This document shows positions 1-5,355 of a stretch of 10,485 bases of DNA, piece by piece; positions within the stretch are counted from its first letter, which is position 1, and the number at the start of each line of letters is the position of its first letter. Origin of the DNA: Acidobacteriota bacterium (GTDB lineage Bacteria; Acidobacteriota; Terriglobia; Acidiferrales; UBA7541); assembly GCA_003161195.1 (NCBI GenBank), contig PMOV01000137.1:2776-13260 (forward strand). Reading direction: 5' to 3'. Both the position numbers and the translations under genes were made by a program. A model generated the notes under the pieces. That model was given only the letters and a program-made list of their open reading frames with translations. It made no database searches and had not been told where the DNA came from.

Positions 1-80
1 GCCGAAGAGTGGCGGATTGGCGGCAGAGCGATGGCGTGGGCCGCGGATGATCGTGCAAAGAAGGTAGCATCCTCACTAGA

Positions 81-115
81 CCCCTTCCCCAATACAGCGA
101 TACAAAAAAGGGGAA
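81..115 (+). promoter_or_regulatory. Possible hairpin masking the PilZ-gene ribosome binding site
   Basis: The purine-rich Shine-Dalgarno stretch AAGGGGA (108-114) lies 8 bases before the ATG at 123. An upstream pyrimidine block, CCCCTTCCCC (81-90), can pair with it in two registers: CCCCTT with AAGGGG (108-113), or TTCCCC (85-90) with GGGGAA (110-115), closing a loop of about 20 bases. Either fold would hide the ribosome binding site. That this happens in the cell is inference; the pairing itself is seen directly. Confidence 0.35.
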
Positions 116-122
116 TATGCCA

Positions 123-449
123 ATGCGAGCTGACAGACGTAGCGAGAGACGGTATCCGTTTAATGCCTTGGCGGAGATTGTGAACGAAACCGAACAGGCG
201 CGCACCTCGACGAAGATTAGTGATTTGAGCATGCATGGATGTTACGTAGAGACGACGAATCCCTTCCCGCAGGGAACGAATGTGACGATTGAGATTTTCA
301 CGGATTCGGAATCCGTGGAGACGGCGGCGACGGTGGCCTATCTGGAAGCCAAGCGCGGGATGGGCCTGGCGTTCCGGGAGATGCCGGACTGCTACACGAA
401 CACACTGCAGAAGTGGCTGGCGAAGGGGACGAGTAAACCCGCTAACTGA
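123..449 (+). CDS. Small single-domain PilZ protein (putative c-di-GMP receptor)
   Basis: The protein is 108 residues and is essentially one PilZ domain. PilZ domains bind cyclic di-GMP and usually act as small adaptors in motility, exopolysaccharide or envelope control. The N-terminus has the arginine motif (DRRSERR, residues 4-10, giving RxxxR). It is followed by the second binding motif DLSMHG (34-39, matching D/NxSxxG) and the late strand motif GMGLAF (79-84). Both halves of the ligand site are therefore present. No signal peptide, membrane segment or extra output domain is seen, so it is probably cytosolic and works through a partner. I chose ATG 123 because the Shine-Dalgarno AAGGGGA ends 8 bases before it; the in-frame ATG at 117 has only 2 bases of spacing. 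It is separated from the cell wall operon by about 500 bases and probably transcribed on its own. The family call is firm; the target is unknown. Confidence 0.85.
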   Translation: MRADRRSERRYPFNALAEIVNETEQARTSTKISDLSMHGCYVETTNPFPQGTNVTIEIFTDSESVETAATVAYLEAKRGMGLAFREMPDCYTNTLQKWLAKGTSKPAN

Positions 450-648
450 CTGTGTGGGCGCGGCCGCGATTTAAACCCCACAAAAGCGGGATGCCCCTAC
501 CCTGAGCGTGGCGTAGCTGTGGAAATAAATGGGGTACGGGGGATTGTGGTGAACGAAAAAGCTTGGCACAACGGGCGGTAGGGAAATACTGGGAATTGTA
601 GGGGTATCTAGTTTTTGCAATTATTTTCAGAAAAACAGAATTTTGCTA
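450..648. other. Non-coding region upstream of the dcw promoter
   Basis: No ORF with coding character is seen on either strand between the PilZ gene and the promoter at 649. A weak inverted pair, ACCCCA (475-480) with TGGGGT (530-535), spans a long loop, and there is no T-run, so I do not call it a terminator for the PilZ gene. From 605 to 648 the sequence turns AT-rich (runs of T and A at 612-616 and 631-635). This is the kind of sequence that serves as an UP element for the promoter that follows. A phased G-run array at 579-604 is listed separately. Confidence 0.5.
579..604 (+). promoter_or_regulatory. Upstream phased GGG array, candidate distal MraZ boxes
   Basis: Three short repeats stand exactly 10 bases apart: AGGGA (580-584), TGGGA (590-594) and AGGGG (600-604), each separated by 5 bases. 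The known E. coli MraZ operator consists of TGGGN direct repeats with 5-base spacers, so the layout matches, although two of the three have A instead of T in the first position. The array ends about 45 bases before the -35 hexamer of the dcw promoter. Binding by MraZ is inference. Confidence 0.4.
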
Positions 649-676
649 TTGACATGGTGGGAGTTCAGCATATTAT
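649..676 (+). promoter_or_regulatory. Sigma-70-type promoter of the dcw operon
   Basis: A perfect -35 hexamer TTGACA (649-654) is followed after 16 bases by TATTAT (671-676), a five-of-six match to the -10 consensus. The preceding 40 bases are AT-rich in an otherwise GC-rich window. Transcription would begin near 683. It points to mraZ, and no comparable promoter was seen nearer to that gene. The start site has not been measured; the call rests on hexamers, spacing and composition. Confidence 0.7.
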
Positions 677-700
677 GTGGTCCAAAGTGGAGTGAAGTGG
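657..700 (+). promoter_or_regulatory. Candidate MraZ operator: four phased GTGG boxes over the promoter
   Basis: GTGG occurs at 657, 677, 687 and 697, always on the same 10-base register. The box at 684-690 reads AAAGTGG, matching the MraZ box described in mollicutes, and the next reads GAAGTGG (694-700). The first and last also fit the E. coli core TGGGN. One box sits in the spacer between -35 and -10, and three run from the edge of the -10 across the expected transcript start, a placement suited to repression. With mraZ as the first gene of the operon, MraZ autoregulation is the likely meaning. Confidence 0.65.
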
Positions 701-949
701 GAAGTAGTAGAGGGCGATAGAACGGATTGGGCGGCAGTAGGGCAAAGGCGTTTTGGCAGCAAATAGGGCATAGCAAGGGCATTCTGGGCGCAATACCGGG
801 GCTTTTCAACTAGTTTTTATCGATTTGGGTAGTTTGGGCCAGGGGCCTTCGCTGGGGATTTTGGCAGTACTTTGCAAGGAACTTCGGGCGCGCGGAGCTT
901 ATGAGCTACTCGCAGGCGACGACGAGAACGGCGACAGGGATTGAGGCAC
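683..949 (+). other. Long untranslated leader of the dcw transcript
   Basis: If transcription starts near 683, the leader is about 265 bases. It holds no ORF with coding character; the ATG at 901 opens a frame that only shadows mraZ. The stretch is unusually rich in short G runs (GGG at 729, 740, 766, 777, 786, 798, 827 and 836), several about 9-11 bases apart. I recognise no known riboswitch or ribosomal-protein leader and see no terminator hairpin with a T-tract. Its role is unknown. Confidence 0.4.
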
Positions 950-1390
950 ATGAAGCTGCGCGGCAACAGCCCGGCGAAGGTGGACGAGAAAGGTCGGTTG
1001 AAGATACCGGCAACCTTTCTTGCGGAGCTGACGGAGTTCGGCAACCAGTTCTATGTGACCAGCCCCACGGGGGAGTCGGCGCGGATCTATCCCATGAAGG
1101 TATGGGCGGAGATCGAGGACAAGCTGGCCAAAGTGTCCAGCCAGAACCCGGCGAAGAGAAAATTTCTGAAGCGCACGAGTTATTTCGGGCAGACGGTGGA
1201 GCTGGATGGGCAGGGGCGGCTGCTGATTCCGGCGGTGTTGCGGGAAGAAGCGCAAACCAAAGGCGACGTGGATGTTCTCGGGAGCCTCGACTATCTCGAG
1301 GTGATGAACCATGCGCGGGTGATGGACGAGCTGAAGAACGAGCCGTTTACGGAAGAGGATGCGCGGACGCTGGAGGGGCTGGGGATTTAG
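950..1390 (+). CDS. mraZ: Transcriptional regulator MraZ
   Basis: MraZ is a ring-forming DNA-binding protein of the SpoVT/AbrB fold, usually first in dcw clusters, where it regulates its own operon. The protein has 146 residues, normal for the family (about 140-150). Both tandem half-domains are visible: DEKGRLKIP at residues 12-20 and LDGQGRLLIP at 85-94, each carrying the conserved DxxGR core that contributes to DNA binding. I chose ATG 950 because the family begins a few residues before the GN-x-P segment and because GAGG and AGGGA stand just upstream; a TTG at 941 would add three residues but leaves no room for a ribosome binding site. It lies about 265 bases downstream of the predicted promoter, which carries phased GTGG boxes that probably are its own operator. 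A 114-base spacer follows before rsmH. Identity is secure. Confidence 0.96.
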   Translation: MKLRGNSPAKVDEKGRLKIPATFLAELTEFGNQFYVTSPTGESARIYPMKVWAEIEDKLAKVSSQNPAKRKFLKRTSYFGQTVELDGQGRLLIPAVLREEAQTKGDVDVLGSLDYLEVMNHARVMDELKNEPFTEEDARTLEGLGI

Positions 1391-1504
1391 GGGCGGCGCA
1401 ATATGCGCGGGTGGAGGTAAACCCTTCGCGCACAGCGCTCAGGGTAAACGAGAGCTTGGTGGCGAGAGCGATGTACAAGAAGCGCTGCGGGTAGATGAGA
1501 TTGC
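1391..1504 (+). other. mraZ-rsmH spacer with small repeats
   Basis: This 114-base spacer has no gene. It contains a short hairpin, GCGCA-ATA-TGCGC (1396-1408), without a T-tract. It also has an imperfect 13-base direct repeat: AGCGCT, two variable bases and GGGTA, at 1434-1446 and again at 1481-1493. GGTAAAC is repeated at 1416-1422 and 1443-1449. The ribosome binding site of rsmH within it is poor, so rsmH may be weakly translated. No function can be assigned to the repeats. Confidence 0.35.
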
Positions 1505-2395
1505 GTGAAGGGGAATTTGCCGCATACGCCGGTTTTGCTGGACGAGGTGCTGGAATGGCTGCGAATCAAGCCGGAAGGAAGCTACGTAGACGCGACCGCG
1601 GGAGCCGGGGGCCACTCGGCAGCGATCGCGGCGCGGCTGACCTGCGGAAGATTGATCAGCCTGGACCGGGACGCACAGGCGTTGGAGTTGGCGAAAAGTC
1701 GCCTACTTGGCTTCGGCACCAAAGTGACGCTGGTGCAGGCGGCGTTCTCGAGGATTGCGGAGGTCGTGCACGAGTTGGGGATTCCGATGGTGGACGGGGT
1801 CTTGGCCGACTTGGGGGTCTCGAGCATGCAGCTTGATCGCGGAGAGCGGGGATTTTCGTTCCGCGAGGCGGCGGCTCTGGATATGCGAATGGACGCCGTG
1901 AACGATGAGCTGACGGCCGACGAAATTGTGAATCAATGGTCGGAGAATGAGATTGCCGACCTGCTCTACCGCGAGGCGGATGAGCATGATTCGAGAAGAA
2001 TCGCCAAGATGATTGTGCGCGCGCGGCCGATCCGCGATACCGCGCACTTGGCAACGATTGTGGCAGGGGCCCGAAAGCAATGGGGAAGGCAGAGACTGCA
2101 TCCCGCAACAAAAACGTTTCTGGCGCTGCGGATCGCGGTGAATCGAGAGATGGAGGAACTCGGGCAGTTTCTAAGTAGGACCCCTACCACAATAGTTCCG
2201 GGTGGACGGCTGGTGATATTGACGTACCACTCGAGAGAAGACCGGATGGTGAAACAAGCGTTTCAGGCGGGCGAGCGGGAAGGCGTGCTGCGGGTGTTGA
2301 CGCGGCACGTGGTGGTGCCGGGAGAGAAAGAGTTGTTTGAAAATCCGCGGAGCCGGAGCGCGAAATTGCGGTGCGCGGAGCGCGCGGCGGCATAG
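1505..2395 (+). CDS. rsmH: 16S rRNA (cytosine-1402-N4)-methyltransferase RsmH
   Basis: RsmH (formerly MraW) uses S-adenosylmethionine to methylate N4 of C1402 in the 16S rRNA decoding centre. The 296-residue length is typical. Visible family blocks, in order, are HTPVLLDEVLEWL (7-19), the SAM-binding loop DATAGAGGHS (29-38), the acidic strand end LDRD (53-56), DLGVSSMQLDRGERGFSF (102-119), the helical domain with HPATKTFLALRIAVN (199-213), the late block PGGRLVILTYHSREDR (232-247) and the C-terminal PRSRSAKLRCAER (281-293). The late block reads TYHSREDR where E. coli has SFHSLEDR, a small variation outside the SAM loop. The start is GTG at 1505, placed so that the protein begins just before the conserved HTPVLL block; the Shine-Dalgarno is weak (GAGA at 1497-1500). 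It sits in its canonical position after mraZ. Identity is secure. Confidence 0.97.
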   Translation: MKGNLPHTPVLLDEVLEWLRIKPEGSYVDATAGAGGHSAAIAARLTCGRLISLDRDAQALELAKSRLLGFGTKVTLVQAAFSRIAEVVHELGIPMVDGVLADLGVSSMQLDRGERGFSFREAAALDMRMDAVNDELTADEIVNQWSENEIADLLYREADEHDSRRIAKMIVRARPIRDTAHLATIVAGARKQWGRQRLHPATKTFLALRIAVNREMEELGQFLSRTPTTIVPGGRLVILTYHSREDRMVKQAFQAGEREGVLRVLTRHVVVPGEKELFENPRSRSAKLRCAERAAA

Positions 2396-2414
2396 CGGCT
2401 TGCGGGGAAGCGCA

Positions 2415-2430
2415 CAGGCAAGAGTGCCTG
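2415..2430 (+). repeat. Perfect short inverted repeat in the rsmH-ftsL spacer
   Basis: CAGGCA (2415-2420) and TGCCTG (2425-2430) form a perfect 6-base stem with a 4-base loop, AGAG. There is no following T-tract, so a rho-independent terminator is unlikely, and the operon clearly continues. It could be a member of a dispersed palindromic repeat family or an RNA-processing site, but only one copy is seen in this window. The rest of the spacer (2396-2500) holds no gene. Confidence 0.4.
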
Positions 2431-2500
2431 AGCTACCGAAGCGAAATGGCGGTGCGAAGTAAAGTTTGGAGTGGGTTAGCGGAAAGAAGCGGGTAGGGTT

Positions 2501-2935
2501 ATGACGCGGCGAAGCTTGAAAAAGAAAAAGGTGGTGGCGACGGAGTACCAGACGGTGCGGCGGATTGATAATTCGCGGCTGGTGCGGAACGTGGAGCCGG
2601 TGAAGCTGCGGAATTTGTACCGCACCATGGCGCTCGGCGGGCTGATCGCGGCGTTTTTGACGCTGTACATTTACCAGCACTTTCGCTGCATCGATTTGAG
2701 TTTTCAGCTCGAGGCGGTGAAAGCGCAGCAGGCGGACGCGGCGGGGCGGAATGCGGCGTTGAACCTGGAGATTGCCGGCCTCTCGGACCCGCGACGGATC
2801 GACGCCATTGCGCGCACGCGGCTGGGGCTGACGGAGATTCAGCCGGCGCAGGTGCAGGAGTATGCGACACCGAGCGGCGCGCCAAATGGTGCTGAGGTGG
2901 CGTCGGTGCGCTACACACGAGCGAGCCGTCCGTAA
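2501..2935 (+). CDS. ftsL: Cell division protein FtsL (DivIC/FtsB-like fold)
   Basis: This 144-residue protein has the FtsL layout. There is a basic cytoplasmic tail (residues 1-41, with RSLKKKK at 4-10), one membrane segment (about 42-59), then a periplasmic coiled coil (about 65-93). The coiled coil ends in LSDPRRIDAIARTRLGL (94-110), the conserved motif by which FtsL/DivIC-family proteins are recognised. FtsL forms the FtsQLB complex with FtsB and FtsQ, which activates FtsW and FtsI at the division site. The tail after about residue 115 is Pro/Ala-rich and probably disordered. The segment DNSRLVRNVEP (23-33) resembles the N-terminus I associate with acidobacterial FtsL proteins, but that is from memory. 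Position between rsmH and ftsI is canonical and supports FtsL rather than FtsB. The ribosome binding site is ordinary to weak (GGAAAGAAG, 2481-2489). Confidence 0.88.
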   Translation: MTRRSLKKKKVVATEYQTVRRIDNSRLVRNVEPVKLRNLYRTMALGGLIAAFLTLYIYQHFRCIDLSFQLEAVKAQQADAAGRNAALNLEIAGLSDPRRIDAIARTRLGLTEIQPAQVQEYATPSGAPNGAEVASVRYTRASRP

Positions 2936-3080
2936 GCGTAAGAGCTTGCCGTCCCCGGCGAGCGTGAGTTTCCAGTAGCGCATCTTTTCGCGGACAGGTT
3001 TGCCGCCCGACTGGTTTATTTACCGCGTGCGGATACGCAACGAAAAAATGCGGCAGCACTTCTCGAGGGGCGGAACCCCG

Positions 3081-5354
3081 ATGTTCGCCAGACAGACAAC
3101 GTCGGAGCGTTTCTCCCGACCCCCGGAAAAATCGATGATGGCCAAGCAACGCGCGCGATTTGCGGAAGTGGGCGCAGGTGCGGGTTGCGGGGCGTCCCAT
3201 GGGCCGACCGAGCGTCTGCTGATCGTGGCGCTGCTTGCGCTGGTGTGGATGGGCGCGGTGTTTGGGCGGCTGGCGTACGTGCAACTGGTGCGGCACAGCG
3301 ATTATCTGGCGCGGGCGTTGCGGCAGCAGCAGCGCACGGTGGAGGTTTCGCCGAAGCGCGGGGACATTACGGATCGCAACGGACATCTGCTGGCGGTGAG
3401 CCTTCAGGTGGATTCGGCGTTCGCCGTGCCGTCGGAAATTGCCGACGCGGGATTGGCGGCGAAACTGTTGTCAGGCGTGCTGGGCATTCCGCGCGACGTG
3501 CTGGAGGAGAAGCTTGGCTCGGGCGGAACGTTTGTGTGGATCCAGCGGAAGCTGCCAGCGGAACAGGCGGAAGCGATTGCGCAGCTTAATTTAAAGGGCG
3601 TGTACCTGCAGAAAGAGAATCAACGCTTTTATCCGAAGCGCGAGTTGGCGGCGCATATTATCGGGTTTGTGGACCCGGACGAAAAAGGGCTGGGCGGGAT
3701 TGAGTCCGAGTTGGACGGGCTGATTCGCGGCAAGAGCGAAAAAGTGCTGGTGCTGGCGGACGCGCGGCAGCGCAAGTTTGACGGCGGCGAAACGCAGAAG
3801 GAGCGCGGGGCCAGCGTGGTGCTGACGCTGGACGAAAAGATTCAGTACATCGCGGAGCGCGAGCTGGCGGCGGCGATCGCGAAAACGCACGCGCCGGCCG
3901 GCACGGTGATCGTGATGAACCCCAACAATGGGGAGATTCTGGCGCTGGCGAACTGGCCGAAGTTTGACCCAAACGCGGCCACAGCGGCGCCCGCGGAAAA
4001 CCGCATGAACCGCGCGGTGAGCGCGATTTATGAACCGGGCTCGACGTTTAAGTTGATTACGCTGGCGGCGGCGTTTGATCAGGGAGTGACGCAGCCGGAG
4101 GAAGTGTTCGACTGCCAGAACGGCTCGATCGTGCTGTTTGGGCACCGCATCCACGACCATAAGCCGTTCGGGGCGTTGACGGTGTCGGAGATTCTGGCGA
4201 AGTCCAGCGACGTGGGGGCGATTGAGGTGGCGCTGCGGCTCGGCGAGCCGAAGTTTTACGATTATATCAAGGCGTTTGGATTCGGCACGCCGACGGGCGT
4301 GGATATGCCGGGAGAGAGCCGCGGCTTGCTGCACCGGCTGGAGCACTGGACGCCGATTTCCATTGGCGCGGTGTCCATGGGGCAGGAAGTGGGCGTGACG
4401 CCGATCCAAATGGTCAGCGCGGTTTCGGCGATCGCGAATGGTGGCACGCTGTTTCGGCCGCACGTGGTGTCGCAGTTGCGGCGCGGGAATGAGGTGTTGC
4501 CTGCGGAAGGGGTGCTGGCGCCCGCGGAGCCGAGGAACGTGATTCGTCCGGAGACGGCGGCGACGCTGCGGAAACTCATGGAAGGTGTGCTGCTGAAGGG
4601 GGGAACCGGGCCGCTGGCGCGCTTGGACGGCTGGACCGCCGCGGGGAAGACCGGGACGGCGCAAAAAATCGATCCGGACACGGGAAGATATTCGCCGACG
4701 AATTTGATCGCGTCGTTCACGGGATTTGCGCCCATTAATGAGCCGGCGGTGGCGATTCTGGTGTCGCTGGATTCGCCGGTGGGGCCGCATGAGGGCGGGC
4801 AAGTGGCGGCGCCGGTGTTTAAGCGTGTGGCAGAGCAGGTGCTTGGGTATTTGGATGTGCCGCGCGATGTGCCGGTGAATGCCAAGCTGGTGCAAGCGGC
4901 GTACCAGCCGTCGGAGGCGGAGGAAGGGTCGTTAGGAGATTTTACGGCGGCGGATTTTTCGGAAGAGCCGGAGGAGGTAACGGTTGGCGCCGCGGATGCC
5001 AAAACGGTGGCGGTGACCGCGGGCGCGAGCGCGATGGGAACGACGCGTGGCGCGGCGGGCAGTGCGGTGATGACCGCGAAAAACGAGAAGGCCGCCGCAG
5101 CGGCTGCGCCTGCGGGGCCCGTTTCCGTGGATGAGAGCGGAGAGATTGTGGTGCCGAATTTTCTGGGGAAGACCATGCGCGTCGTGGCGGACGAATGCTT
5201 GCGATTGGGGCTGAATCCGGTGCTGGTGGGCACCAGCGTGGCGAATGGGCAGACGCCGGCGGCGGGAACGAAATTGCCGCGCGGTGCGAAGGTCACGGTC
5301 GAGTTTGGCGATCGTGCGGAGAAGGGCGGAAAATTGTCGAAAGACAAGAAATAG
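3081..5354 (+). CDS. ftsI: Septal peptidoglycan transpeptidase FtsI (class B PBP) with C-terminal PASTA domain
   Basis: FtsI cross-links peptidoglycan at the septum together with FtsW. From ATG 3081 it has 757 residues. In order: a cytoplasmic tail; one membrane anchor (about 46-67); the PBP dimerisation domain beginning at PKRGDITDRNG; the transpeptidase domain with the nucleophile motif STFK (Ser321, Lys324), SSD (375-377) at the SxN position, and KTGTAQ (523-528); an Ala-rich low-complexity linker (about 610-685); and one PASTA domain (about 689-743). The Asp at the third position of the SxN motif is unusual, since most PBPs have Asn. PASTA domains in this enzyme are best known from Gram-positive PBP2x and SpoVD. 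ATG 3081 is chosen because GAGGGG (3065-3070) precedes it by 10 bases. In-frame alternatives are TTG 3000, ATG 3048 and ATG 3135; the extra N-terminal residues show no conserved feature. The stop is one base before the predicted murE start, suggesting coupling. Confidence 0.95.
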   Translation: MFARQTTSERFSRPPEKSMMAKQRARFAEVGAGAGCGASHGPTERLLIVALLALVWMGAVFGRLAYVQLVRHSDYLARALRQQQRTVEVSPKRGDITDRNGHLLAVSLQVDSAFAVPSEIADAGLAAKLLSGVLGIPRDVLEEKLGSGGTFVWIQRKLPAEQAEAIAQLNLKGVYLQKENQRFYPKRELAAHIIGFVDPDEKGLGGIESELDGLIRGKSEKVLVLADARQRKFDGGETQKERGASVVLTLDEKIQYIAERELAAAIAKTHAPAGTVIVMNPNNGEILALANWPKFDPNAATAAPAENRMNRAVSAIYEPGSTFKLITLAAAFDQGVTQPEEVFDCQNGSIVLFGHRIHDHKPFGALTVSEILAKSSDVGAIEVALRLGEPKFYDYIKAFGFGTPTGVDMPGESRGLLHRLEHWTPISIGAVSMGQEVGVTPIQMVSAVSAIANGGTLFRPHVVSQLRRGNEVLPAEGVLAPAEPRNVIRPETAATLRKLMEGVLLKGGTGPLARLDGWTAAGKTGTAQKIDPDTGRYSPTNLIASFTGFAPINEPAVAILVSLDSPVGPHEGGQVAAPVFKRVAEQVLGYLDVPRDVPVNAKLVQAAYQPSEAEEGSLGDFTAADFSEEPEEVTVGAADAKTVAVTAGASAMGTTRGAAGSAVMTAKNEKAAAAAAPAGPVSVDESGEIVVPNFLGKTMRVVADECLRLGLNPVLVGTSVANGQTPAAGTKLPRGAKVTVEFGDRAEKGGKLSKDKK

Positions 5355-5355
5355 C

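Noticed and set aside
1..116. Possible 3' end of an upstream gene at the left edge
   Set aside because: One frame is open to a TAG at 65-67, but 21 codons without a recognisable motif cannot be told from chance.
475..535. Possible terminator after the PilZ gene (ACCCCA with TGGGGT)
   Set aside because: The stem is only 6 bp with a loop of about 50 bases and no T-tract.
766..801. Possible G-quadruplex in the mraZ leader (four G runs)
   Set aside because: The loops of 8, 6 and 9 bases are long for a stable quadruplex. The GGG runs are better treated as a compositional or repeat pattern.
901..1494. Long + strand frame of 197 codons overlapping mraZ, with an ATG at 901
   Set aside because: It is a different frame over mraZ, has no family resemblance and lacks a ribosome binding site. 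The mraZ frame has all the family motifs.
3065..3080. Hairpin GGGG-CGGAA-CCCC over the ftsI ribosome binding site
   Set aside because: It would mask the Shine-Dalgarno, but a 4-bp stem is short and arises easily in such GC-rich sequence. It is not strong enough to call.
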